This document shows, piece by piece, positions 46,799 through 57,036 of a DNA stretch of 64,000 bases. Origin of the DNA: Noviherbaspirillum aerium (lineage in GTDB: Bacteria > Pseudomonadota > Gammaproteobacteria > Burkholderiales > Burkholderiaceae_D); assembly GCF_008929045.1 (NCBI RefSeq), contig NZ_VFAH01000005.1, positions 1 to 64,000 of the forward strand, read 5' to 3'. The notes under the pieces were generated by a model that had not been told where the DNA came from, did not search any database, and worked only from the letters and a program-made list of their open reading frames with translations. The translations under genes were made by a program, and so were the position numbers. Within the stretch, counting starts at the first letter, position 1. Every line of letters starts with the position of its first letter.

Positions 46799-47746
46799 TC
46801 AGTCGCCGTAGAGCTTCTGTTTCAGTTCGCGGCGCTGCTGCGCTTCGAGCGACAGTGTCGCGGTCGGTCGGGCCAGCAGCCGGGGAATGCCGATCGGCTC
46901 GCCGGTTTCCTCGCACCAGCCATAGTCGCCGGCATCGATGCTGGCGATGGCCTGCTGCACCTTCTTGAGCAGCTTGCGCTCGCGGTCGCGGGTACGCAGT
47001 TCGAGCGCGTGCTCTTCCTCGATCGTCGCCCGGTCCGCCGGGTCGGGCACCAGGACGGTTTCGCGCAAATGTTCGGTGGTCTCGCCGGCGTTTTTCAGCA
47101 AGTCGCGCTCAAGCTGCTGCAGGCGCGCCTTGAAGAAGGCCAACTGCGCCTCGTTCATGTAGTCCTTCTCGTTCATCTGAAGGATCTGCTCTTCGGTCAA
47201 CAGGGTGCCATCCTGGACGGCCGGGGTGGGTTTAGTTGTTTTGGTAGCCACTTCGCTTACTTTCGAAACTACGGGTTTTTCCATTGTATCCATTAATCCA
47301 TCCCTTGCATTGTTACCGCTCATGGAAGGGCTGGACGTCTCTTTGGAACCGACCTTTGAAGCGGAGGTACTCGACGACCGTTTCAAATCCGTTGCTGCTG
47401 CCTTGCTCGCTTTCGGGGCCGCGTCGGCGACGGACTTTTTCTGCGCCCTGGTGGGTGCTGCCGTTTTCGAAATCGTCCCCTTGGCATTCTTCATTCCTGC
47501 TGTCTTCGCAGCAGGTTTTAAGTTGCTTTTTACCGTGCTTTGGGTAGGTTTGGCAATCGATTTTGTTGCCGCGGCGGCAGATTTGAGTGCGGCGGCGTTT
47601 TTGGAGGCCGGGCTGGGCGCGATCTTGTTCTGAACCGATCCCGGATTGCCCGCCTTGGCGGTCGCCGTTCGGACCAGCGCCGCGGTTTTATCGGCGCTTT
47701 TCACGGCGTTGCGTTTCGGGGCGGACTTGGTGACCGTTGCGTTCAT
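46799..47746 (-). CDS. dksA: DksA-family RNA polymerase regulator with long Lys/Ala N-terminus
   Basis: The last 140 of 315 residues are a DksA: LTEEQILQMNEKDYMNEAQL, a coiled coil (AFFKARLQQLERDLLKN ... RDRERKLLKKVQQA) and the globular end YGWCEETGEPIGIPRLLARP. Only one of the four zinc-finger Cys is present. The first 165 residues are Lys/Ala/Ser/Thr-rich and histone-H1-like, not found in the 150-residue E. coli protein. DksA binds the polymerase secondary channel with ppGpp. The basic tail may add nucleic-acid binding; this is inference. Its neighbour is a zinc-type GTPase. Confidence 0.9.
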   Translation of the reverse strand: MNATVTKSAPKRNAVKSADKTAALVRTATAKAGNPGSVQNKIAPSPASKNAAALKSAAAATKSIAKPTQSTVKSNLKPAAKTAGMKNAKGTISKTAAPTRAQKKSVADAAPKASKAAATDLKRSSSTSASKVGSKETSSPSMSGNNARDGLMDTMEKPVVSKVSEVATKTTKPTPAVQDGTLLTEEQILQMNEKDYMNEAQLAFFKARLQQLERDLLKNAGETTEHLRETVLVPDPADRATIEEEHALELRTRDRERKLLKKVQQAIASIDAGDYGWCEETGEPIGIPRLLARPTATLSLEAQQRRELKQKLYGD

Positions 47747-47912
47747 ATTGCCCTCGCTAAGTGAACCGCCCGACTGTCAGCTCCCCCGGCCCGAACTATG
47801 TCATGCCTGCCCTGAGGGCATTTTCAGGCTTCATCAAGCGGTATACGACGTCCTTGCATCTTGCCAAACCACCATCTTCATTGCATGAATAAAAATCAAA
47901 AACGGCAACAGT

Positions 47913-48971
47913 TTATACCAAACACTGCTCCAGTCCCTGCAAAATGGAGTCTTTCGGCAGGTTTTTTCCAATGAAAACCATTTTGCTGCCGCGCACTTCC
48001 CCATCGGTCCATTTCGCGCCGATATCGGTCCCCATCATTTGATGCACGCCCTGGAAAAGCACCTTGCGGTCCGCATCCTCCATCCATAGCACGCCCTTGT
48101 AGCGAAGCATGCGCGGTCCGAAGACCTGGACCACGCCGCCGAGAAACTCATCCAGGCGGGCGGTATTGAAAGGCCGGTTGCTGCGGAATACGAAGGCGGC
48201 GATGTCGTCGGAATGATGCGCATGATGATGGTCGTGATGCGCATGATCGTGGCCGCAATGCTCATCGCAGCCGTGGTCATGATCATGGTGGGCGTGGTCA
48301 TGGCCCTGCTCCTCTTCGGAGAGGAAGTCCGGATCGATTTCCAGCTTGTCGTTGAGATTGAAGCCGCGCAGATCGAGCACTTCCGAGATCGGCACCTTGC
48401 CGAAATCCGTCTTCGATACCGGCGCCCGCGGGTTGATGCGCTTCAGGCGCGCGCCGAGCGCCGCCACTGCATTCTCATCCACCAGGTCGGTCTTCGACAG
48501 CAGCAGCTTGTCGGCGAAGCCCACCTGGCGCTGCGCTTCCTCATGCTCGTCGAGCTGGTACATCGCATGCCGCGCATCGACCACCGTGACGATCGCATCG
48601 AGCAGGTAATGCGCGGCCACTTCATCGTCCATGAAAAAGGTTTGCGCCACCGGCCCCGGATTGGCCAGGCCGGTGGTTTCGATGACCACATGATCGAAGT
48701 CGATTTCGCCGGCATCTCGCTTCTGCGCCAGCGTGGCGAGCGCGACGATGAGGTCGCCGCGCACGGTGCAGCAGATGCAGCCGTTGCTCATTTCGACAAT
48801 CTGCTCCTTGCTGTCCTGCACCAGGATTTCATTGTCGATGTTCTCTTCGCCGAATTCATTTTCAATGACGGCAATCTTGTGACCATGCGGCTCGCGCAGG
48901 ATGCGGTTGAGCAGGGTGGTCTTGCCGGCACCGAGAAAGCCGGTCAGTATCGTGGCGGGGATCAGTGTCAT
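47913..48971 (-). CDS. G3E GTPase of the CobW/ZNG zinc-chaperone type
   Basis: The 352-residue protein has Walker A GFLGAGKTTLLN, the metal motif GCICC (CxCC) at about 65-69, NKxD-like SKTD, and a CobW C-terminal domain. A strongly His/Asp-rich stretch lies at about 225-255. Such proteins hand zinc to client enzymes when zinc is scarce. The Zur-like gene ends 20 bases upstream of its start in the same direction, so the two form an operon. Confidence 0.9.
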   Translation of the reverse strand: MTLIPATILTGFLGAGKTTLLNRILREPHGHKIAVIENEFGEENIDNEILVQDSKEQIVEMSNGCICCTVRGDLIVALATLAQKRDAGEIDFDHVVIETTGLANPGPVAQTFFMDDEVAAHYLLDAIVTVVDARHAMYQLDEHEEAQRQVGFADKLLLSKTDLVDENAVAALGARLKRINPRAPVSKTDFGKVPISEVLDLRGFNLNDKLEIDPDFLSEEEQGHDHAHHDHDHGCDEHCGHDHAHHDHHHAHHSDDIAAFVFRSNRPFNTARLDEFLGGVVQVFGPRMLRYKGVLWMEDADRKVLFQGVHQMMGTDIGAKWTDGEVRGSKMVFIGKNLPKDSILQGLEQCLV

Positions 48972-48991
48972 CGGGTGTTTCCTTTAATGCT

Positions 48992-49486
48992 TCATTGGGC
49001 GCAGTCGGCGCACCAGCCCTTGATGGTGAATTCGATGTCATGGCTCTGGAAGCCCTTGCCCAGGCTTTCTTCCAGCGCGTCGCGCAGCAGGCCGGCCTCG
49101 CCGATGCTGTCCAGGCAAAACACCTTGGCGCAGCGGGTGCATTTGAAATGGCCGTGCTGGTGGTGCCTGACTTCCGGGTCGGGCGAAGCCGCATGCTCGG
49201 TGCCGGCGCTGTAGCGGAACACGCGGTCGTCGCCGGCGATCTTGTGCGCCAGGCCGGCATCGATCAGGCAGTCGAGCGCGCGGTAGAGCGTGACGCGGTC
49301 CATGTCGGTGAACGCATCCTGCATGTCCTGGTGGGAAAATGCGCGCGGCGCATCCAGCAATGCCGCCAGGACATTGACGCGCGCGGCGGTGATGCGTACC
49401 GAAGCCTGGCGCAACTGCGCCTCTGCCCGCGCGGCGGTATCGGCGGGCGGGCCGGCGGAAATTTTCGCTTTTGTGCTCTTTGCCAT
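48992..49486 (-). CDS. zur: Fur-family repressor, Zur-like
   Basis: The 164-residue protein from ATG 49486 (MAKSTKAKIS) has a winged helix (RITAARVNVLAALLD, MDRVTLYRALDCLIDAGL), a metal site HHQHGHFKCTRC and a C-terminal CADC pair giving the structural Cys4 zinc site. Pairing with a CobW-type GTPase and nearness to a ZnuD-like receptor point to Zur rather than Fur or PerR. The operator it binds could not be identified by eye. Confidence 0.85.
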   Translation of the reverse strand: MAKSTKAKISAGPPADTAARAEAQLRQASVRITAARVNVLAALLDAPRAFSHQDMQDAFTDMDRVTLYRALDCLIDAGLAHKIAGDDRVFRYSAGTEHAASPDPEVRHHQHGHFKCTRCAKVFCLDSIGEAGLLRDALEESLGKGFQSHDIEFTIKGWCADCAQ

Positions 49487-49641
49487 GCTGCAAAACAAGA
49501 CCGGGTAAGAGTGGAAGATGCCTGGCATGCATCGGCATGCGCAGCGCCGGAGCCGCTCATCGGTCCCGGAATGAAAATTATGACGCAATTTGCAATCGAG
49601 TTGCAGAAATTGTCGCGGGCGCCGTGGCGGCAGTGCGGCCT

Positions 49642-49811
49642 GACCTTATACCAATCCCAAGTCATTCCATGAAGCATGAGATCGCGTCTTTTTCCGTCCG
49701 GCCGCGCTGCACTCGTCATCCATCGCCCGCTATGGATTCCTGACAATGCGCATCGGCCTCGTCAGTCGAAAACATCCATCGATCTCATGGCACGTTACGA
49801 CTTGGGATTGG
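49642..49811. repeat. Imperfect inverted-repeat element between zur and rlmI
   Basis: The left arm, 49651-49684, and the right arm, 49780-49811 read on the minus strand, share CCAATCCCAAGTC at one end and CATGAGATCG at the other, with 9-11 variable bases between. They enclose about 95 bases with no gene. The outer 17 bases of the left arm (GACCTTATACCAATCCC) occur again in reverse complement at 46433-46449. The arrangement looks like a REP- or MITE-type intergenic element; it fills the whole zur-rlmI gap of about 330 bases. Confidence 0.6.
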
Positions 49812-49813
49812 CA

Positions 49814-51016
49814 TTACGCTTTCTGCAGCAGCAAGCCTTTCAGGTACTCGCCTTCGGGAAAGCTGGTGGTCATCGGATGGTCGACGCCGGCCGATAAGCG
49901 TTTCAGGATCCGGGCATCCACTTTCGCGTCATTGGCGGCGCCGGCCACGATTTTCTGGAACAGGTCGGCGCTGATGGCCCCGGAACAGGAATAGGTGAAC
50001 AGCAGGCCGCCTTCGCGCAGCAGCTGGAAACCCAGCAGGTTGATGTCCTTGTAGGCGCGCGCCGCGCGATCCACATGGTCCGGCGACGATGCGAATTTCG
50101 GCGGATCGAGCACGATCAGGTCGAAGCTCCGGTTCTGTTCGCGAAAGGCGCGCAGGGCCTTGAAGACATCGGCGTCCTGCCACTCGGCGCGGCCGGCGTC
50201 GAAGCCGTTCAGCTCGACGTTGCGCCGGCCGATCGCCAGCGCTTCGCCGGACGAGTCGATCGACGTCACGCCGGCCGCGCCGCCCTTGAGCGCCGCCAGC
50301 GAAAAGCCGCCGGTATAGCAGAAGCAGTTCAGCACCTCGCGCCCGGCCGCGTGTTCCATGACGAGTCGCCGGTTGTCGCGCTGGTCGACGTAGAAACCGG
50401 TCTTGTGGCCGGTCTTGATGTCGACCGCGTAGCGCACGCCGTTCTCGGCCACCAGGGTTTCCGGTCCCGGTTCATCGCCGGCCAGCGTGCCGGTCACAAG
50501 CGGCATGCCTTCGCGTTCGCGCACCGAGGCATCGGATCGTTCATAGACGTTGGGGCAGCCGGTCTCGGCGATCAGCGCCTGCACGATCGGCGCCTTCCAT
50601 GCCTCGACGCCGGCCGACTGGAACTGGCACACCAAATGGCCTGTCCTGCCGGCGTACCAGTCCACCACCAGGCCCGGAAAGCCGTCGGCCTCGCCGAAGA
50701 TGAGGCGGATCGCATCCGTGTCCCTCACCATGCTCATGCGATGGGCCAGTGCCTTCTTGATGCGGCGCTTGATCATTGCATGATCGATTGGCTCGCTTTC
50801 GTTGAAGCTCCAGACGCGTGCGCGGATCTGCGACTTCGGGCTATGGGCGGCGCGCGCCAGGAACTGGCCCGACGCCGATTGCACGACCGCCGTGGCGCCC
50901 GGCTTGTTCTTCTCGTCCGGCCTGCCTTCGATGTGGTCGATCGCGGTCGGGAAAATCCAGGGATGGCGGCGCAGCAGGCTTTTTTCCTTGCCGGGTTTAA
51001 GGGTAATGGTCAGCAT
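49814..51016 (-). CDS. rlmI: 23S rRNA (cytosine-C5)-methyltransferase, RlmI type
   Basis: The 400-residue SAM-dependent enzyme has an N-terminal PUA domain (LKPGKEKSLLRRHPWIFPTAI), an EEHEE-like middle domain, and the methyltransferase fold with VLNCFCYTGGFSLAAL and DLIVLDPPKFA (motif IV, DPPxF). This set is that of RlmI, which makes m5C1962 in 23S rRNA. ATG 51016 is preferred to 51031. Confidence 0.9.
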   Translation of the reverse strand: MLTITLKPGKEKSLLRRHPWIFPTAIDHIEGRPDEKNKPGATAVVQSASGQFLARAAHSPKSQIRARVWSFNESEPIDHAMIKRRIKKALAHRMSMVRDTDAIRLIFGEADGFPGLVVDWYAGRTGHLVCQFQSAGVEAWKAPIVQALIAETGCPNVYERSDASVREREGMPLVTGTLAGDEPGPETLVAENGVRYAVDIKTGHKTGFYVDQRDNRRLVMEHAAGREVLNCFCYTGGFSLAALKGGAAGVTSIDSSGEALAIGRRNVELNGFDAGRAEWQDADVFKALRAFREQNRSFDLIVLDPPKFASSPDHVDRAARAYKDINLLGFQLLREGGLLFTYSCSGAISADLFQKIVAGAANDAKVDARILKRLSAGVDHPMTTSFPEGEYLKGLLLQKA

Positions 51017-51094
51017 ATGGAGTCGGTTCAAAATGGTTGCGGCGACTGCCGCGGGTCGGGGTCAGGTGAGGCGGCGGTCGCCATGGCGACGGGA

Positions 51095-52063
51095 TCAGCC
51101 CTCCGTATCGGCTTTCTTCTTGGCGCGGGGATGGGCCGCATCGTAGACCGCGGCAAGGCGCTGGAAGTCGAGCGAGGTATAGACCTGGGTAGCGGCGATC
51201 GACGCATGGCCGAGCATTTCCTGCACGGCCCTCAGGTCGCCTGACGATTGCAGCACGTGCGACGCGAAGGAATGGCGCAATACGTGCGGATGGACGTTGG
51301 CGGGAATGCCAAGTGCCTGCGCATGCTTCTTCAGCCGGAATTGCACGATGCCGGGCGTCACCCGCTTGCCGCGCTCGGTCAGGAACAGCGGATGCGGGTC
51401 CAGCCTGACCAGCGAGCCGCGTACGGCAACCCAGGCGCGCAGGGCTTCCAGCGCAGGCTTGCCGATCGGCACCTTGCGCTGCTTGCTGCCCTTGCCGGTC
51501 ACGTTGACTTCGGCTTCGGCAAAATCGATCCAGCCGGCGGATTGATACTCGCCTTCGCGCACGAAGCGCAGGTCGAGGGAGGTCAGTTCCGATACCCGCA
51601 ATCCGCTCGAATACAGCAGTTCGAACATGGCGCGGTTGCACAGCTGGGTGGGCGACTGCGCATCGCGTCCCGGCGTGCTTTCGGCGACCACGCGGATCGC
51701 GTCGTCGGCCGACAAGGCTTTCGGCAGCGGCTTGCTGCGCTTGGGCGCCTTGACGCCGTCCACCGGATTGGCCGGCAGCGGCTCCTGGTCCGACAGCCAC
51801 TCGAAAAAACCGCGCCATGCGGACAGCTTGCGCGCGATGGAGCGCGGGTTCAGGCCCTGTGCATGCAGCTGGGAGGCGAACTTGCGGATATGAAAATGCC
51901 CGACTTCCGACATGGGCGGCGCGCCGGGCAGCTTGTCGACCATCCCGGCCAGCAGCCGCAAGTCATGGCGGTAACTGGTGACGGTATGCGGCGCCAGCTT
52001 GCGCTGCTTTTCCAGATGGTCGAGATAGGCGGCGAGGCGAGCCCGGTTGATCTCGGAATTCAC
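51095..52063 (-). CDS. xerC: Tyrosine recombinase XerC
   Basis: The recombinase resolves chromosome dimers at dif with XerD. The 322-residue protein has a SAM-like N-terminal core-binding domain. Catalytic residues are visible: Arg in SSGLRVSEL, Lys in VTGKGSKQRKVP, HVLRHSFASH with His and Arg, GHASIAATQVYT with His and the nucleophile Tyr. Position in the dapF-DUF484-xerC row supports XerC over XerD. Confidence 0.92.
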   Translation of the reverse strand: MNSEINRARLAAYLDHLEKQRKLAPHTVTSYRHDLRLLAGMVDKLPGAPPMSEVGHFHIRKFASQLHAQGLNPRSIARKLSAWRGFFEWLSDQEPLPANPVDGVKAPKRSKPLPKALSADDAIRVVAESTPGRDAQSPTQLCNRAMFELLYSSGLRVSELTSLDLRFVREGEYQSAGWIDFAEAEVNVTGKGSKQRKVPIGKPALEALRAWVAVRGSLVRLDPHPLFLTERGKRVTPGIVQFRLKKHAQALGIPANVHPHVLRHSFASHVLQSSGDLRAVQEMLGHASIAATQVYTSLDFQRLAAVYDAAHPRAKKKADTEG

Positions 52064-52082
52064 GGTACGCGGTCGTTCGCGG

Positions 52083-52790
52083 TCAGTCGAGCAGGCAGTT
52101 CATCGCCGCGCTGGCGATTTCACCGATCTTGGTCAGGTAGTCGGTGGCCATGTCGGCGGTGAAGCGCTGCGGATCCGCCGAGCCGAGCACCAGCAGGCCA
52201 AAGGCTTCCGGCGCGCCGCCGACGCGCAGCGGCAGCATGGCGATCGACTGTACGGAAGCGGGGTCTTCCAGCCAGGAAGCCGCTTCGAAGTCCTGATTGG
52301 CGCCGCAGTAGGGAGCGGTCAGGCCGTTGCCGAAAATCTTGGCATCTTCCGACACCTCCGCCGCAAACCAGGTATGCGCATAGTCTTCCGCCACGCCCCA
52401 GATGCGCAGGGTCGCCTGCGGCACCGAAAAGGTGGCCTGCAGCCCGCTCACCAGGGTATGCGGCATGTCGACATCGTTGCGTGCCAGCAGCAGCGAGCGG
52501 GTCCATTGCAGAAACTTTTGCGTGATCGCATCGTTTTCCTCGGCGATGCGCAGCAATTCCGACAGACGCAGTTCATGCACCTTGATCTTTTCGCGCAGCA
52601 CTTCCATCTGGCGCTCCTGCAGCGAGACGGCCCGGCCGGCCACCGGGCTGGTCAGCTTGACGCGGGAAAGCAGTTCGCTGTGCTCTTCGAAGAAACGCGG
52701 ATTGTCGGACAGGAAATTGGCGACGGCGTTGGAATCCAGTTCGTAGGTCATAGGAGGGGAGGGAAGTTCTGTGATGGTCGCAGCATTCAA
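52083..52790 (-). CDS. DUF484 family GAF-like protein
   Basis: The 235-residue protein has the DUF484 start (VANFLSDNPRFFEEHSELLSRVKL), a coiled coil (QERQMEVLREKIKVHELRLSEL) and a GAF-like C-terminal domain. Function is not known, but it is almost always found between dapF and xerC. The start is either 52790 or 52751. Confidence 0.88.
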   Translation of the reverse strand: MNAATITELPSPPMTYELDSNAVANFLSDNPRFFEEHSELLSRVKLTSPVAGRAVSLQERQMEVLREKIKVHELRLSELLRIAEENDAITQKFLQWTRSLLLARNDVDMPHTLVSGLQATFSVPQATLRIWGVAEDYAHTWFAAEVSEDAKIFGNGLTAPYCGANQDFEAASWLEDPASVQSIAMLPLRVGGAPEAFGLLVLGSADPQRFTADMATDYLTKIGEIASAAMNCLLD

Positions 52791-52957
52791 CAGCCGGAAG
52801 GTTTCGCAACGGCATGCATGCCGGCCAAGGATCGAGCCGTGATTTTACCCGACAACCCGGCGGAAAGACGGGCCGCGGGTTGCCGGATTCTAATAGCCGG
52901 GGCGGCAATCTGCCTCGACGTTGACTAAGCCGGTCAAGGCGAAACAGCCCTGGCGGC

Positions 52958-53809
52958 TCAGATGTCGATTTCGCCTTCGAAAACGGTGACGGCGGGGCCG
53001 GTCATCATCACCGGCCTGCCTTCGCCTTGCCAGGCGATCAGCAAATCGCCGCCGCGGGTCGCGACCCTGACCGGCGAGTCGAGCAGTCCGCGCCGGATGC
53101 CGGCGACGACGGCGGCGCAGGCGCCGGTGCCGCAAGCCAGCGTTTCCCCGGCGCCGCGCTCGTAGACGCGCAGCTTGACCGCGTGGCGGTCGAGGATCTG
53201 CATGAAGCCGGCATTGACCCGTTTCGGAAAGCGGGCATGGCGCTCGATCAGCGGGCCCTCCTGGTGCACCGGCGCGGCCTCGACATCGTCGACCACCTGC
53301 ACCGCGTGCGGATTGCCCATGGATGCCACCGATATCCAGCGCGTGCCGCCGTTGACGTCCAGCGGCCACAAAAGATCCTGGTGCATCTGCCGTCCCTGCA
53401 GGCCGCCGGCATCGAACGGAACGCGTTCCGGTTCGAGAATGGGCGCGCCCATGTCGACCGTGATGCCGCCGTCGGCTTCGAGTGTCGGCTCGATGATGCC
53501 GGACATGGTTTCCACCTTGATTGCCTGCTTTTTCGTCAAGCCCTTCTCGGTGACGAAGCGGACGAAGGCGCGCGCGCCGTTGCCGCACTGTTCCACTTCG
53601 CCGCCGTCGGCGTTGTAGATGCGATAACGGAAATCGACGCCGGGGGACTGTGGCTTTTCAACCACCAGCATCTGGTCGGCGCCGACACCGAAGCGGCGGT
53701 CGGCCAGCGCCTTCCATTGCTCCGGGGTGAAGTCGATGCGCTGGCTGATGGCGTCGATCACAACGAAGTCGTTGCCGGCGCCGTGCATTTTGGTGAATTT
53801 GAGTTTCAT
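52958..53809 (-). CDS. dapF: Diaminopimelate epimerase
   Basis: The enzyme converts LL- to meso-diaminopimelate for lysine and peptidoglycan. The 283-residue protein has two active-site cysteines in [10 protein letters not shown] and ACGTGACA, and the start [19 protein letters not shown] is standard. Confidence 0.96.
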   Translation of the reverse strand: MKLKFTKMHGAGNDFVVIDAISQRIDFTPEQWKALADRRFGVGADQMLVVEKPQSPGVDFRYRIYNADGGEVEQCGNGARAFVRFVTEKGLTKKQAIKVETMSGIIEPTLEADGGITVDMGAPILEPERVPFDAGGLQGRQMHQDLLWPLDVNGGTRWISVASMGNPHAVQVVDDVEAAPVHQEGPLIERHARFPKRVNAGFMQILDRHAVKLRVYERGAGETLACGTGACAAVVAGIRRGLLDSPVRVATRGGDLLIAWQGEGRPVMMTGPAVTVFEGEIDI

Positions 53810-53864
53810 GGCTTCGATTATAGATAATCTGGACAAGCGGTCGGGCCCAACGGTGCAAAGGCGC

Positions 53865-54770
53865 TCAGGACTCCAGCGGCAGCTGGTCCGCACCGCCCTT
53901 GGCATAGACGCCGGGCACGCCGGGCGGGCGCGTCTTGAATCGCTTGTGCGCCCAGAAATATTCGGAAGGGGCTTCCAGGATGCGTTCCTCGATGAAGGCA
54001 TTCATCCGGCGCGTCGCCTCTACCATGTCGCCGCCCGGATAATTTTCCCAGGCGGGATAGAACCGCACCCTCCAGCCCCGGTAATTCGGCAGATAGGTGG
54101 CGATGACCGGGATCACCTTCGCGCCGGTCGCCGAGGCAATGCGCGCGGGCGCGGTCAGGGTGGCGGCGGGAATGCCGAAGAAGGGGACGAACTCCGCGTC
54201 CTTCTCGCCGAAGTCCATGTCGGGCAGCATGAAGAAGGGCATGCCCTGGCGCAGCGCGCGGATGATGGGCTTGACCCCCTCGCCGCGGGAAAACAGCTTG
54301 ATATCCGCATTGAAGCGCGTGCGGCCCTTGCGCAGCGCCTGGTCGAACACTTCGTTCTGCTGCCGGGTATAGATCGAGCAGGCGGTCGGGCCCTCCAGCA
54401 TCACCGCCAGGCCGGCCACATCGAGGCAGACGAAATGCGGACAGAGCAGGATGGTCGGGCCCGCCGTCATTTCGGCGACGGGCATGGCCGGTTCCACCAC
54501 GATCAGGCGCTCGAGGCGCTGCCGCGGCGCCCACCACAGCAGGGCGCGCTCCAGCACGCTGCGCGCGTAGTTCTGGAAGTGCCTGCGTGCGAGCGAGCGC
54601 CGTTCGGCCTCGGACAGCTGCGGCATGCACAGACGCAGGTTGGTCAGCGTGATATCGCGGCGCGGCTTCATGATCATGAACAGCAGGCTGCCGACCGCCT
54701 CGCCGAGGCGGCCAAGTATGGGCAGCGGCAGCCAGTGCAGCAGCCACATCAATCCAAGCAATAATTTCAT
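53865..54770 (-). CDS. LpxL/HtrB-family lipid A acyltransferase (second copy)
   Basis: The 301-residue protein has an N-terminal membrane helix, the catalytic HX4D box in [10 protein letters not shown], and [16 protein letters not shown] near the end. It adds a secondary acyl chain to lipid A. Start ATG 54770 overlaps the stop of the upstream acyltransferase (ATGA). The pair is likely an ancient duplication with different chain or position specificity (LpxL and LpxM roles), which sequence alone does not settle. Confidence 0.88.
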   Translation of the reverse strand: MKLLLGLMWLLHWLPLPILGRLGEAVGSLLFMIMKPRRDITLTNLRLCMPQLSEAERRSLARRHFQNYARSVLERALLWWAPRQRLERLIVVEPAMPVAEMTAGPTILLCPHFVCLDVAGLAVMLEGPTACSIYTRQQNEVFDQALRKGRTRFNADIKLFSRGEGVKPIIRALRQGMPFFMLPDMDFGEKDAEFVPFFGIPAATLTAPARIASATGAKVIPVIATYLPNYRGWRVRFYPAWENYPGGDMVEATRRMNAFIEERILEAPSEYFWAHKRFKTRPPGVPGVYAKGGADQLPLES

Positions 54771-55621
54771 CAAGCGGTTTCCTGCTGAACGGGCGCTGGA
54801 ACGCCGGGCGGCACCTTGTACCGGTTGTAGCTCCAGAAATATTGGGAGGGGCAGCGTGCGATCAGCTGCTCCATCGCGGCATTGATGGCGCGCGCCTGCT
54901 GTTCGGGCGTCTCGCCGAGCGCCTGGTCGAAGGCGACGAAGCGCAGCACGAAACCGGCGCCGCGCGGCAGGCGTTCCGCATAAGTCAGGATGATGGGGGC
55001 GCCGGACAGCTGATGCAGCTTGCCGGGAAGCGTCATGGTATAGGCACGGCGGCCGAAAAACGGCGCCCACACGCCTTCGCCGTTCTGCGGAACCTGGTCG
55101 GGCAGCACGCCCACCGGCTGACACTGCCGCAGCGCCTTGAGCAGCATGCGCACGCCCGACAGGTTGGCCGGCGCCAGCCGCAGGTCGCCGCGCGCCCGCG
55201 CGCCCTCGATCAGCGGCTTGAGCGCCTGCTTCCTGGGCGGACGGTACAGTACGGTCAGGGGTGTCCTGCTTGCAACAATCTGCGCGGTGATTTCGAAGCA
55301 GCCGAGATGCGGAGTCAGAAACACGACACCCTTGCCGGCATCGAAGGCCGCCTGCACCAGTTCCCAGTTCTCGATGCGCGTGCTGTCAATGACTTTCCGT
55401 TGCGGCGCGCACCAGACGAAAGGCAGCTCGAGTACGTTCTTGCCGGCTTCGCGCACCGCCGCGTTCAGGTGCGAACCGAAGCCGGCAGCCTCGATATTGC
55501 TTCTCAGCCGCCGGCGATAGGAAGGCGAGGCAAGGTACACCAGCCGGCCGAGCACCGCGCCGATGGCATGCAGGACGGGCAGCGGCAGCCTGGAAAGCAG
55601 GCGGAAGAGGGCGACAAGCAT
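54770..55621 (-). CDS. LpxL/HtrB-family lipid A acyltransferase (first copy)
   Basis: The 283-residue protein has an N-terminal membrane helix, the HX4E box in LTPHLGCFE, DQVPQNGEGVWAPFFG, and SQYFWSYNRYKVPPG. ATG 55621 is chosen; the longer frame runs into the metK leader. It is the first gene of the minus-strand block lpxL-lpxL-dapF-DUF484-xerC, divergent from metK. Confidence 0.9.
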   Translation of the reverse strand: MLVALFRLLSRLPLPVLHAIGAVLGRLVYLASPSYRRRLRSNIEAAGFGSHLNAAVREAGKNVLELPFVWCAPQRKVIDSTRIENWELVQAAFDAGKGVVFLTPHLGCFEITAQIVASRTPLTVLYRPPRKQALKPLIEGARARGDLRLAPANLSGVRMLLKALRQCQPVGVLPDQVPQNGEGVWAPFFGRRAYTMTLPGKLHQLSGAPIILTYAERLPRGAGFVLRFVAFDQALGETPEQQARAINAAMEQLIARCPSQYFWSYNRYKVPPGVPAPVQQETA

Positions 55622-55781
55622 CAAATGGAGCGAGAGAAAATTTGTGATTTTTTTCCAGACGCGTAAAATATCACAACGCTGTGCGATCCATTCCCGTGCA
55701 AACTGTTTCAGTTGGGAATAACCGTGCGGCACCGCCGAGTTAATAGACAACTTGCGAGGCGGCCTAAAAATTTCGCTAAAG

Positions 55782-55844
55782 CGTCGCAGGCTCGGTGGTT
55801 TGGCCGCGACATGGTCGAAGCAACTACTCAATAGGAAGCCTGCG

Positions 55845-55847
<3 letters not shown>
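55782..55847 (+). promoter_or_regulatory. Potential stem hiding the metK start codon
   Basis: CGTCGCAGGCT (55782-55792) can pair over 11 bases (one G-U) with AGCCTGCGATG (55837-55847), which includes the metK ATG. The AGGAAG ribosome site lies just inside the loop. A small hairpin CGAC-ATG-GTCG sits in the 44-base loop. Such pairing would block translation unless undone. Its biological use is unproven. Confidence 0.45.
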
Positions 55848-57008
<1,161 letters not shown>

Positions 57009-57036
57009 GTCTCCAGGCGCACGGGGATCGCCTTTC

